A stretch of 8,374 nt of DNA from Rhodospirillaceae bacterium (GCA_002401565.1 NVTL01000044.1:1-8374); one strand, 5' to 3'. Shown: positions 1 to 6,186, counted from the stretch's first letter. The notes: a model not told the origin generated them from the letters alone. Program-made: numbers and translations.

Positions 1-66
1 GGGAGGCGGGAATGACGTCGGTGGGAGGCGGGAATGACGTCGGTGGGACGCGGGAATGACGGCCGT
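1..66. repeat. 22-bp tandem repeat, three copies, cut by window edge
   Basis: Three adjacent 22-bp units lie at 1-22, 23-44 and 45-66. The first two are identical. The third differs at three positions. Each unit carries the core GCGGGAATGACG, whose complement CGTCATTCCCGC resembles the core of short intergenic repeats that are common in alphaproteobacterial genomes. The array starts at the first base of the window, so more copies may lie to the left. It sits downstream of the lipoprotein gene that ends at 102, in non-coding DNA. The plus-strand reading frame that runs through it is a shadow of the lipoprotein gene on the other strand. Role unknown. Confidence 0.85.
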
Positions 67-101
67 GGGGAGGTGTGGTGGTGTATACGGTTTGGGGATA
101 T

Positions 102-434
102 TTACGGGAGGACTTTTGGTTTTACCTTCGTTGCTAAAGAGGTCTCTTCAGCCAACTTCTCACCCTCTAATTCAACACCAACCTCATTGTCCGTACACAC
201 GTCTTCGCTTTTCAACGCTCGGCTCATGGCGCAGTCTTTGCCTGTGACTTGGGAAATTGCGTGGTCGGTGGTGGTTTTTCCGGTGGCGAGCAGGCTGAAA
301 CCGTCGGCGGCGATGGAGATGAATTTGAACGCTGTGGGCACGGCGACGATGCAGCCCGACAGGGACAGGCTTAGGCTGGCGATCAGCACTAGGCGCAGGC
401 CACGGCCTGCTTTACGAATTTGGGAGGTGTTCAC
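102..434 (-). CDS. small outer-envelope lipoprotein, function unknown
   Basis: From the GTG at 434 this encodes 110 residues. A positively charged n-region (RKAGRGLR) is followed by a hydrophobic stretch and the lipobox LSGC, with the lipidated cysteine at residue 28. The protein should therefore be exported, cleaved by signal peptidase II and anchored in the envelope. The mature part is about 83 residues and has two further cysteines, at 68 and 80, in the segment TGKDCAMSRALKSEDVC. These could form a disulfide in the periplasm. I recall similar 'DHA..TGKDC' lipoproteins from other alphaproteobacteria but cannot name a function. The frame also opens at a TTG at 464, eight nucleotides beyond the likely promoter -10 box. 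That would leave almost no leader, so I prefer GTG 434. Neither start has a clear Shine-Dalgarno sequence. The tail after residue 85 is acidic then basic and looks disordered. Its own promoter suggests it is transcribed apart from nfeD upstream. Confidence 0.8.
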   Translation of the reverse strand: MNTSQIRKAGRGLRLVLIASLSLSLSGCIVAVPTAFKFISIAADGFSLLATGKTTTDHAISQVTGKDCAMSRALKSEDVCTDNEVGVELEGEKLAEETSLATKVKPKVLP

Positions 435-472
435 GGTGGGAGGCTTTTCGGATAGGGACTTCAAGGAGGGCG

Positions 473-501
473 TTTTTATTGAGTCCTGACGCGCATGTCA
501 A
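473..501 (-). promoter_or_regulatory. sigma-70-type promoter for the lipoprotein gene
   Basis: Read on the minus strand, a perfect -35 box TTGACA (501-496) is followed by a 17-bp spacer and the -10-like hexamer TAAAAA (478-473). Transcription would begin near 466, about 32 nt before the GTG start at 434. The -10 box is a weak match, but the perfect -35 and ideal spacing make this the most convincing promoter in the window. It argues against the TTG codon at 464 as the translation start. Confidence 0.55.
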
Positions 502-575
502 GTCTAGCCTTTAAATAAGCGAAGCCGCCTTAATAACACATGAATGTATTCAATCGTTTTGGAAATAAAATACGC

Positions 576-1025
576 TTAGGCGCCTTTTTTGACGACCTTA
601 AAAACAGTGCCTTCAATGCCAACCACTTCAACGCTTATGCCTTCATTCATGTCTTCGCCCGATACTTTCCAGGTGGTGTCATCGACGGTTATTTTGCCGA
701 ATCCATCAACGATGGGCTCTGAAAGCGTGAAGGTTCGGCCGATGTATTGGTGGCCGCGTTGGTTGAGGGTGGGGTGGTCGGTCTCAATCGGGCTGCGTTT
801 TAAAATCGTGCGTCCGGCGACGACACTGACCAGCGACAATCCCGAAAACAAGATGGTTAGCCATTGCAGGCTGATGTCGGGGCTTAAGTAAGCCACAAAA
901 CCGGTGATCAGGGCGGCGATGCTCAACCACAAAAACACCACGCCCGGAAGCAGCATTTCCAAGATGATGAAGACGACCCCGGCGATCAGCCAGTGCCAAA
1001 ACGTAATTTCATCAATAAAGCCCAT
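576..1025 (-). CDS. NfeD family membrane protein with OB-fold domain
   Basis: This 149-residue protein is a short NfeD-like protein, the usual partner of SPFH/stomatin proteins; the E. coli counterpart is YbbJ beside QmcA. Three hydrophobic segments, at roughly residues 10-27, 28-47 and 52-70, include the family-like stretch ILEMLLPGVVFLWLSIAAL. A soluble beta-rich domain follows from about residue 88 to the end, with the pattern G.QYIGR..TL.EPI.DG.G.I..DD..W.V.GED...G..V.V. This is the C-terminal NfeD OB fold, which normally faces the cytoplasm or binds the SPFH partner. The start is the ATG at 1025, preceded by AAGGAA. The frame stays open further upstream, but that extension overlaps the 3' end of the SPFH gene and has no family resemblance. 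It begins 49 nt after the SPFH stop on the same strand, so the two are probably co-transcribed. Inferred role: helping organise membrane microdomains or membrane protein quality control. Confidence 0.9.
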   Translation of the reverse strand: MGFIDEITFWHWLIAGVVFIILEMLLPGVVFLWLSIAALITGFVAYLSPDISLQWLTILFSGLSLVSVVAGRTILKRSPIETDHPTLNQRGHQYIGRTFTLSEPIVDGFGKITVDDTTWKVSGEDMNEGISVEVVGIEGTVFKVVKKGA

Positions 1026-1030
1026 ATCGG

Positions 1031-1036
1031 TTCCTT
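1031..1036 (-). promoter_or_regulatory. ribosome binding site fixing the nfeD start
   Basis: The minus-strand sequence AAGGAA lies five bases before the ATG at 1025. It supports this short start over the long in-frame extension (to 1163) that would overlap the SPFH gene. Confidence 0.7.
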
Positions 1037-1074
1037 GTGGTGTTAATGGCTGTGCAAAAATGACGGTCGAAAAA

Positions 1075-2040
1075 CTAGCGAGAAGGGGGGACACTGCCGC
1101 CACCTCCGCCCGATTTGTCCGCATTGCCAAACGCGCCTTTGCCAATTTCGGCGATGCCCGCAAGCGAACTTAAGATGCCCGTGGCTTCCATGGGCATGAA
1201 CAGGACCTTTTGATTGCGCGATGTGGCGATGTCTTTCAGGGCTTCGACGTATTTTTGGGCAACAAAGTAGTTGATGGCCTGTACATCACCATTGGCAATG
1301 GCGTCGGACACCATTGTGGTCGCTTTGGCCTCGGCTTCGGCTTCGCGTTCGCGGGCTTCGGCGTCTTTAAAAGCGGCTTCGCGGCGGCCTTCGGCTTCTA
1401 AGATGGTCGCTTGTTTTTCGCCTTCGGCGCGCAAGATTTCAGCCTGTCTGGTGCCTTCGGATTCCAAAATCAGCGCGCGTTTTTCGCGTTCGGCCTTCAT
1501 TTGGCGCGCCATGGCATCCACCAAATCTCGGGGTGGCGAAATATCCTTGATTTCAATCCGCGTGACTTTTATGCCCCACGGGGTGGTGGCTTCATCAACC
1601 ACGTTCAACAGTTTTGCATTGATGTTATCGCGTTGGGATAACAATTCGTCCAAATCCATAGACCCCATCACGGTCCGCAAATTGGTCATGGTCAGGTTTA
1701 AAATAGCCTTGATCAGGTCATTTACTTCATAAGCCGCGGCGGCGGAATCCAGAACTTGGAAAAACACCACGCCATCGGCCTTGACCATGGCGTTATCCTT
1801 GGTGATGACGTCTTGGGATGGCACGTCAAGCACCTGTTCCATTACGTTCATTTTCGCGCCAATGGCATCCATCATCGGAATAATGATGTGCAGTCCGGGT
1901 TTTAGAGTTTTGGTATAGCGGCCAAAGCGTTCCACGGTGAATTCAGACCCCTGGGGGACAATTTTCACACCCATGAACACCATGGTCAGGGCAAAAAGCA
2001 ATACAACGAGGGCGAATCCAGCGAATCCAGCGAGTTCCAT
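1075..2040 (-). CDS. qmcA: SPFH/stomatin family protein, QmcA-like
   Basis: This 321-residue protein (E. coli QmcA is about 305) has one N-terminal transmembrane segment at residues 5-25. The SPFH domain follows, roughly residues 26-180, beginning with the typical VPQGSEFTVERFGRYTKTL and including LKPGLHIIIP, the DVPSQDVITKDNA segment and IEIKDISPPRDL. An alanine/glutamate-rich coiled coil at about 178-245 (repeated 'AEGEKQATILEAEG' type) would drive oligomerisation. A hydrophobic stretch at about 285-305 and a glycine-rich tail (five Gly at 311-315) end the protein. SPFH proteins form large membrane-bound cages and microdomains, and QmcA associates with the FtsH-HflKC protease system in E. 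coli. The start is the ATG at 2040 with GGAG six bases upstream. The TTG at 2052 overlaps that site and is rejected. A 9-bp direct duplication at 2012-2029 encodes a repeated GFA in the membrane segment. NfeD follows, the standard partner arrangement. Confidence 0.93.
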   Translation of the reverse strand: MELAGFAGFALVVLLFALTMVFMGVKIVPQGSEFTVERFGRYTKTLKPGLHIIIPMMDAIGAKMNVMEQVLDVPSQDVITKDNAMVKADGVVFFQVLDSAAAAYEVNDLIKAILNLTMTNLRTVMGSMDLDELLSQRDNINAKLLNVVDEATTPWGIKVTRIEIKDISPPRDLVDAMARQMKAEREKRALILESEGTRQAEILRAEGEKQATILEAEGRREAAFKDAEAREREAEAEAKATTMVSDAIANGDVQAINYFVAQKYVEALKDIATSRNQKVLFMPMEATGILSSLAGIAEIGKGAFGNADKSGGGGGSVPPSR

Positions 2041-2046
2041 GTTTAT

Positions 2047-2050
2047 CTCC
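2047..2050 (-). promoter_or_regulatory. ribosome binding site fixing the qmcA start
   Basis: GGAG on the minus strand lies six bases before the ATG at 2040. It overlaps the upstream in-frame TTG (2052-2050), so that codon is part of the binding site rather than the start. Confidence 0.65.
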
Positions 2051-2104
2051 AAGGTTTTAGGCGGAAAATATTAGCGAATATCGGCTTGTTCAGCAGAGTT
2101 TCTT

Positions 2105-2560
2105 CTAGAAATCAGGCACTTTTATGGCCTTGATGGCGTCGCAGTCCAGTTCTAACAATCCACAGATTTGTTCCAGACAGGCGAGCTCTTCGGGGCAGAT
2201 GTCGCGGTCTGCACTGCTGATGGTTTTGCACAGCACGATCACCATTTTGGCGTCTTCGGGGCTGTCTTTTACGGCGACGATATCGCTTAAGATTTCTTGA
2301 GTGGCGGAATCTGGGTCATTTTGCAGTTTTTTGATATAGTCTTCAAACAAACTCATGCCATCTTCTTCGCGGTAAAGTTTTGCGCCGGTGACTTTTTGGA
2401 TGAGCTTTTGCGTGGCATAACTTTCGCCCCGTTTAAGGTCATTGTCGGCCATGGAAATCAAAGCGGCACCCGCCATGGTCGCTTTTAAGACCGAAAACTG
2501 TTCTGCGCGGGATTTGTTTTTATTGCTATGGGAAATAAGAACGTCGAAAAAACCAGCCAT
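2105..2560 (-). CDS. terB: TerB family protein (tellurite-resistance/stress type)
   Basis: This 151-residue soluble protein matches the length and layout of TerB: MxxFFD at the N-terminus, an all-helical core and an LxxxxxxF-type C-terminus. The two acidic metal-site loops of the family are visible: MADNDLKRGE at residues 37-46 (TerB proteins typically read ASDG.....E) and SSADRDICPEE at 115-125. TerB binds divalent metal through these aspartates and, in ter operons, works with the membrane protein TerC in stress, phage and tellurite phenotypes. No other ter gene (terA, C, D, E or Z) is in view, so tellurite resistance should not be assumed. The ATG at 2560 is preceded by AGGGGG. It lies 33 nt after the unknown two-TM protein and 64 nt before qmcA on the same strand. 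Stand-alone TerB near membrane genes may act as a cytoplasmic or membrane-surface metal-responsive partner. The symbol is by family only. Confidence 0.85.
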   Translation of the reverse strand: MAGFFDVLISHSNKNKSRAEQFSVLKATMAGAALISMADNDLKRGESYATQKLIQKVTGAKLYREEDGMSLFEDYIKKLQNDPDSATQEILSDIVAVKDSPEDAKMVIVLCKTISSADRDICPEELACLEQICGLLELDCDAIKAIKVPDF

Positions 2561-2593
2561 GTAAATGAGCCCCCTGTGAAATCAGCCCCTATA

Positions 2594-3139
2594 TTAGCCT
2601 GTTTTTCCCATAGGTACAGGTGTTCTATCATTCTTTTTTTTACTTGATTTAAGGGCTTTTTTGAGTTTCTTTTCTTCCTTTTCCAACTCAACTTCCATTT
2701 TTTTGATGCGCCGGGTTATATCTTGGCAGTTGCGCAGGGCTTTTTGGCGGGTGTTGATTTGGCGGCGTTTCCAAAACTTACGAAAACGCCATTCCACGGC
2801 CACGCCAATCATCAACAATCCTGCGGCTCCGCACAGAAAAGCGGCGGCGATGTAATGCAGTTGTTCATAAGCCCAAAGTCCGCCCCAAAACCCAATAGTT
2901 GTGAACGAGGCGCCAAACGTAAACAGCAGGCGTTTGGTGACCACATCGTCTTTTTGCACATCTGTTTTTGATTGCACGATGGCGTTGGCGATTTCGATTT
3001 TGGCCATTTCCTGCCATTTTTGCAGGTTCATGCCTTCCGATACGGTGCGGCCGTCGCGAATGAACTGTTCCAAGCGCTGCATAATGAAATCGGCGTGGTC
3101 TTCGGGGGAAGGATTGTCATTGTCCATAGGTGTAGCCAT
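2594..3139 (-). CDS. two-TM protein with C-terminal basic coiled coil, unknown function
   Basis: I do not recognise this 181-residue protein. The N-terminal 65 residues are hydrophilic and predicted helical, with no signal peptide. Two membrane segments follow, at about 71-90 (LLFTFGASFTTIGFWGGLWA) and 96-115, joined by a very short turn, so a helical hairpin with both ends in the cytoplasm is likely. After a basic, aromatic stretch (WRFRKFWKRR, 117-126) comes a highly charged coiled coil at about 137-168, rich in Lys and Glu, and a short tail. The positive-inside rule supports a cytoplasmic C-terminus. The ATG at 3139 is preceded by GAGG at good spacing. It is the first gene of a same-strand series leading into terB, qmcA and nfeD, which suggests a membrane-associated role with one of them. 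A partner for TerB or the SPFH cage is possible but is inference only. Confidence 0.8.
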   Translation of the reverse strand: MATPMDNDNPSPEDHADFIMQRLEQFIRDGRTVSEGMNLQKWQEMAKIEIANAIVQSKTDVQKDDVVTKRLLFTFGASFTTIGFWGGLWAYEQLHYIAAAFLCGAAGLLMIGVAVEWRFRKFWKRRQINTRQKALRNCQDITRRIKKMEVELEKEEKKLKKALKSSKKKNDRTPVPMGKTG

Positions 3140-3210
3140 TGTTTGTCCTCACATAAAACTAGTAAACACCCAGAGGCGTTAAGAAACACAAAATCAACCC
3201 CAACTTTGTT

Positions 3211-3241
3211 TTGCTTTGCCGTTTTAACGTTCTCCTATTAT
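3211..3241 (+). promoter_or_regulatory. weak candidate promoter in the divergent intergenic region
   Basis: The 133-nt gap 3140-3272 separates divergent genes and must carry control sequences for both. On the plus strand TTGCTT (3211-3216) and TATTAT (3236-3241) form a possible -35/-10 pair with a long 19-bp spacer, about 30 nt before the ATG at 3273. No convincing pair was found for the minus strand. Confidence 0.25.
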
Positions 3242-3272
3242 GGTGAGTAAAGTCTTCATTTGAAGGGAAAAT

Positions 3273-3773
3273 ATGGCCCGCGGACTGCACAGTTTCTGTG
3301 TTGCTATCTTTTTAACTGTTTTGTCTACCCGTGCGGCTTTTGCCGGTGAATTGGTGGAGGTGTTCATTGACGCCCGCGATCCAGCTTATGTGGTGATCCA
3401 AGGCGTCAGTTCCGACACCCCGCAAATCGCCTGGCAAGAAATGGAAGGCTATGCCCAGCTGGACAAGGTTCAAATGATGTCGTGGCTGATTTTTCGCAAA
3501 GATGCGCGCACCATTTTATCACCTTATGTGAAACGAAATGATTATCCCAACACCCAAGCCTTGATGGGCGTATTGACGTTGCTGAAAAAATATCCGGGGC
3601 GTCCTTTTGCGGTGACCTGGAACGGGGGCGTTGCCGTATCGTTTTGGGATTACCAACATGCGGCGCAAACCTTGGAAACCTTTCGCAGCAATCCCAAAGG
3701 GTATAAGCCCTTAACGCAAGAAGAAGACCCTGTTAACCCCAAAAACAGTTTGCCGGGACTGTTGCGCCGATAG
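3273..3773 (+). CDS. secreted or periplasmic protein of unknown function
   Basis: This 166-residue protein begins with a clear Sec signal peptide: a short basic start, a hydrophobic core (VAIFLTVL) and cleavage after AFA at residue 24, leaving about 142 mature residues. The mature protein has no cysteine and no further membrane segment, so it should be soluble in the periplasm or outside the cell. Recognisable pieces are a beta-rich opening (ELVEVFIDARDPAYVVIQGV), a central helical portion and a segment PFAVTWNGGVAVSFWDY at about residues 111-127. I cannot assign these to a family. The ATG at 3273 is preceded by AAGGG five bases upstream. It is divergent from the TerB-QmcA series and may share control in the 133-nt gap. 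The stop codon lies inside a 17-bp duplication (3765-3798), so the present C-terminus (GLLRR) may be the ancestral one with the duplication placed after it. Confidence 0.75.
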   Translation: MARGLHSFCVAIFLTVLSTRAAFAGELVEVFIDARDPAYVVIQGVSSDTPQIAWQEMEGYAQLDKVQMMSWLIFRKDARTILSPYVKRNDYPNTQALMGVLTLLKKYPGRPFAVTWNGGVAVSFWDYQHAAQTLETFRSNPKGYKPLTQEEDPVNPKNSLPGLLRR

Positions 3774-3798
3774 GTTCAAAACGCCGATAGGGTCAAAA
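3765..3798 (+). repeat. 17-bp tandem duplication spanning a stop codon
   Basis: Two adjacent 17-bp units, CGCCGATAGGTTCAAAA (3765-3781) and CGCCGATAGGGTCAAAA (3782-3798), differ at a single base. The first copy contains the last Arg codon and the TAG stop of the secreted-protein gene. The second lies just downstream in non-coding DNA. This looks like a recent replication-slippage duplication. Confidence 0.85.
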
Positions 3799-3826
3799 CA
3801 ATGATCCTGAGCAGCGGCCGGAAAAG

Positions 3827-3845
3827 AATAATTTGCATAATTATT
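3827..3845. promoter_or_regulatory. 19-bp AT-rich palindrome upstream of the CZB gene
   Basis: AATAATTTGCATAATTATT is a perfect inverted repeat with 7-bp arms around TGCAT, ending 21 bp before the ATG at 3867. Its size and symmetry resemble operators of Fur-type metal regulators: it matches the classical E. coli Fur consensus at 12 of 19 positions by eye. Much of that match is expected from AT-richness. A possible -35 TTGCAT (3833-3838) lies inside it, with TATTTT (3855-3860) 16 bp downstream, so a bound repressor would block the promoter. Confidence 0.4.
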
Positions 3846-3866
3846 TGATGTTGTTATTTTTCTTTC

Positions 3867-4196
3867 ATGGTTATGAAATTTCACGAACTGGTCAAAGCTC
3901 ATTTCGCGTGGCGGAACAATCTCCTCAACGAGATAAAAAACGGCGTCACCGAACAAATGATCTTAGATACACACAAAGATGACTTGTGTGCGATTGGCCA
4001 TTGGTTCCATGGAGAAGGGCAAAACCTGTTTGCGGGCGTCGCCGAATTTGAAGCTGCCAAAATAGCTCACGCCCAATTTCATCAATCTGTCGCGTTATCT
4101 TTGAGCGAGGACGCTGCGTTGGCCGGGGACGAGCAATTTGATGTGATGCTTAAGGCTTTTCGGTCTTTAAATGACAAAATTGGCCACATGGACTAA
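3867..4196 (+). CDS. stand-alone CZB (chemoreceptor zinc-binding) domain protein
   Basis: This 109-residue protein is essentially a single CZB domain. The family's 3-His/1-Cys zinc site is complete by pattern: His12 in KAHFAWR, Cys41 in the signature DDLCAIGHW (family C.LGxW), and His68 and His72 in AHAQFH. CZB domains usually sit at the C-terminus of soluble chemoreceptors such as TlpD or on the diguanylate cyclase DgcZ. There the cysteine-zinc core senses zinc or hypochlorous acid. This one has no fused output domain, no membrane segment and no signal peptide, so it should be a cytoplasmic free-standing sensor or zinc-binding partner. Start choice is uncertain: ATG 3867 or ATG 3873, and neither has a Shine-Dalgarno sequence. 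The candidate promoter at 3833-3860 would initiate near 3867, so a leaderless transcript is possible. It is followed by a stem-loop and then ilvD on the same strand, which has its own candidate promoter. Confidence 0.85.
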   Translation: MVMKFHELVKAHFAWRNNLLNEIKNGVTEQMILDTHKDDLCAIGHWFHGEGQNLFAGVAEFEAAKIAHAQFHQSVALSLSEDAALAGDEQFDVMLKAFRSLNDKIGHMD

Positions 4197-4208
4197 AGCA
4201 TCTGTTGT

Positions 4209-4242
4209 GCGTAGAGCGATTGTGAATTGCTCTCAGATACGC
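4209..4242. repeat. imperfect inverted repeat between the CZB gene and ilvD
   Basis: Arms AGAGCGATT (4213-4221) and AATTGCTCT (4225-4233) pair over nine positions with one G-U, around the loop GTG. Outer arms GCGT (4209-4212) and ACGC (4239-4242) can extend the stem across a five-base bulge. It lies 12 nt after the CZB stop and overlaps the candidate -35 of ilvD. There is no T-run after it, so it is not a standard terminator. It may instead be an operator or an RNA-end stabilising hairpin. Confidence 0.5.
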
Positions 4243-4255
4243 TTGCATTTATGCT
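4227..4255 (+). promoter_or_regulatory. candidate sigma-70 promoter for ilvD
   Basis: TTGCTC (4227-4232) and TATGCT (4250-4255) are separated by 17 bp. An overlapping second -10-like hexamer, TATACT, lies at 4255-4260. Transcription would start about 40 nt before the ilvD ATG. The -35 lies in the right arm of the inverted repeat at 4209-4242. No leader peptide rich in Ile, Leu or Val codons was seen, so classical attenuation is not supported. Confidence 0.4.
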
Positions 4256-4301
4256 ATACTTCAATCCCTAAAGTCTTGTTTTCAAATTAAGGAATATCTC
4301 A

Positions 4302-6155
4302 ATGCCTCCATATCTTTCACGCACATCGACTCACGGCCGCAACATGGCGGGAGCCCGCGGTTTATGGCGCGCCACGGGCATGAAAGACGATGATTTTGGT
4401 AAGCCCATCATTGCCGTGGTGAATTCGTTCACGCAATTTGTGCCGGGCCATGTTCATTTGAAAGATATGGGCCAATTGGTTGCGCGCGAAATTGAAAAGC
4501 ATGGCGGTGTGGCCAAGGAATTCAATACCATCGCCATTGATGATGGCATTGCCATGGGCCATGACGGCATGTTGTATTCGTTGCCCAGTCGCGAAATCAT
4601 TGCGGACAGCGTGGAATACATGGTCAACGGCCATTGTGCCGATGCCATGGTGTGCATTTCCAATTGTGACAAAATCACGCCAGGTATGATGATGGCGGCC
4701 ATGCGTTTGAACATTCCGGCGGTGTTCGTGTCGGGTGGCCCGATGGAAGCCGGTAAAGTTAAAGTCGATGGCAAAGAGATTGCCGTGGATTTGGTCGATG
4801 CCATGATGCAAGCGGCTGATCCCACTGTTGATGACGCCACCGTGTTGGAATTTGAACGGTCCAGCTGCCCAACCTGTGGTTCGTGTTCGGGTATGTTTAC
4901 GGCAAATTCCATGAATTGCTTGGCCGAAGCCTTTGGTTTGGCTTTGCCCGGTAACGGAACCATGTTGGCGACCCATGCGGCGCGAAAAGGCTTGTTTGAA
5001 CAGGCGGGCGCGTTGATTGTTGATATCACCAAGCGGTATTACGAAAACGACGACGAAAGCGTACTGCCGCGCAATTTGGGCGGTAAAAAAGCCTTTGAAA
5101 ACGCGATTGCCCTGGATATTGCCATGGGCGGTTCCACCAATACGGTTTTGCATATCTTGGCGATTGCCCACGAAGGCAGCATTGATTTCACCATGGATGA
5201 TATCGACCGCATGAGCCGTAAGGTTCCCAATTTGTCCAAAGTGGCACCAGCGACACAATTGTTCCATATGGAAGACGTGCACCGGGCCGGAGGCATCATG
5301 GGGATTTTGGGTGAATTGAACCGGGCCGGGCATATTCACAGCGATGTTGCTACCGTTCATTCCAAAACAATGGCCGAGGCCTTGGCGCATTGGGATGTGA
5401 TGACGACCACGGACGAAGACGTGAAAACTTTTTACCGGGCGGCTCCGGGTGGCGTGCCAACCCAAGTCGCGTTCAGCCAAAACAAATATTACGACACACT
5501 TGATACCAACCGGGAACAGGGCTGTATTCGCAATTTAGAACATGCCTACTCTACCGACGGTGGCTTAGCTGTGCTGTTTGGAAACATTGCCGAAAAGGGC
5601 TGTATCGTCAAAACGGCGGGTGTGGATGCTGCGAATCTAACCTTCAAAGGCCGGGCTCGTATCTGTGAAAGTCAGGACGAAGCGGTCGAAAGAATCCTAA
5701 ATGGGGACATTGTATCCGGCGATGTGGTCATTGTGCGTTATGAAGGCCCTAAGGGTGGACCCGGCATGCAAGAAATGCTTTATCCCACCACATATTTGAA
5801 ATCCATGGGGCTGGGCAAAGAATGTGCGTTGATCACCGACGGTCGTTTTTCCGGCGGAACGTCGGGTTTAAGCATCGGTCATGCATCACCCGAAGCCGCC
5901 GAAGGCGGGGCCATTGGCTTGGTCCAAGAAGGCGATTCAATTGAAATCGACATTCCAAATCGTAGCATTAACTTCATGATATCAAATGATGAAATGAAGT
6001 CTCGCCGCGAAGCCATGGACGCCAAAGGCAAGGCCGCTTGGAAACCTGAGAAGCCCCGCAAACGCAAGGTATCGACCGCTCTGCGCGCGTATGCCGCTTT
6101 GGCGACCAGCGCCGATAAAGGGGCCGTGCGGAACGTTGAACAGGTGGAACGCTAA
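4302..6155 (+). CDS. ilvD: dihydroxy-acid dehydratase
   Basis: At 617 residues this matches E. coli IlvD (616) in length and is very similar throughout. It dehydrates 2,3-dihydroxy-isovalerate and 2,3-dihydroxy-3-methylvalerate to the 2-keto acids, the shared penultimate step of valine and isoleucine synthesis, in the cytoplasm. Visible functional residues are Asp81 ([13 protein letters not shown] motif), Cys122-Asp123-Lys124 in [10 protein letters not shown] (Fe-S ligand, Mg ligand, carbamylated lysine), Cys195 in [20 protein letters not shown], and the catalytic Ser517 in [10 protein letters not shown]. The sequence resembles the E. coli type, which carries an oxygen-labile Fe-S cluster, more than the short stable plant type. 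The ATG at 4302 has AAGGA eight bases upstream. It appears monocistronic, with its own promoter candidate before it and a weak terminator after it. No other ilv or leu gene is in view. Confidence 0.98.
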   Translation: MPPYLSRTSTHGRNMAGARGLWRATGMKDDDFGKPIIAVVNSFTQFVPGHVHLKDMGQLVAREIEKHGGVAKEFNTIAIDDGIAMGHDGMLYSLPSREIIADSVEYMVNGHCADAMVCISNCDKITPGMMMAAMRLNIPAVFVSGGPMEAGKVKVDGKEIAVDLVDAMMQAADPTVDDATVLEFERSSCPTCGSCSGMFTANSMNCLAEAFGLALPGNGTMLATHAARKGLFEQAGALIVDITKRYYENDDESVLPRNLGGKKAFENAIALDIAMGGSTNTVLHILAIAHEGSIDFTMDDIDRMSRKVPNLSKVAPATQLFHMEDVHRAGGIMGILGELNRAGHIHSDVATVHSKTMAEALAHWDVMTTTDEDVKTFYRAAPGGVPTQVAFSQNKYYDTLDTNREQGCIRNLEHAYSTDGGLAVLFGNIAEKGCIVKTAGVDAANLTFKGRARICESQDEAVERILNGDIVSGDVVIVRYEGPKGGPGMQEMLYPTTYLKSMGLGKECALITDGRFSGGTSGLSIGHASPEAAEGGAIGLVQEGDSIEIDIPNRSINFMISNDEMKSRREAMDAKGKAAWKPEKPRKRKVSTALRAYAALATSADKGAVRNVEQVER

Positions 6156-6186
6156 TGTTCTAAATTAGGTATTGTTCAAATAGGCA

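Noticed and set aside
34..489. 151-codon plus-strand frame over the lipoprotein gene
   Set aside because: It runs through the tandem repeat and is antisense to a frame with a clear lipobox, promoter and family-like motif; its own product shows no domain or signal.
1026..1163. N-terminal extension of NfeD
   Set aside because: It overlaps the qmcA 3' end. The ATG at 1025 has a good ribosome binding site and matches the family N-terminus.
1271..1732. Plus-strand frames and TTCGGC-rich repeats inside qmcA
   Set aside because: The low-complexity DNA is explained by the Ala/Glu coiled coil of QmcA on the other strand.
2105..2560. A full tellurite-resistance locus
   Set aside because: Only a TerB-family gene is present; terA, terC, terD, terE and terZ are not in the window, so the phenotype cannot be claimed.
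4362..5480. 372-codon minus-strand frame inside ilvD
   Set aside because: It is a His/Asn-rich shadow of ilvD codon usage; ilvD is unmistakable over its full length.
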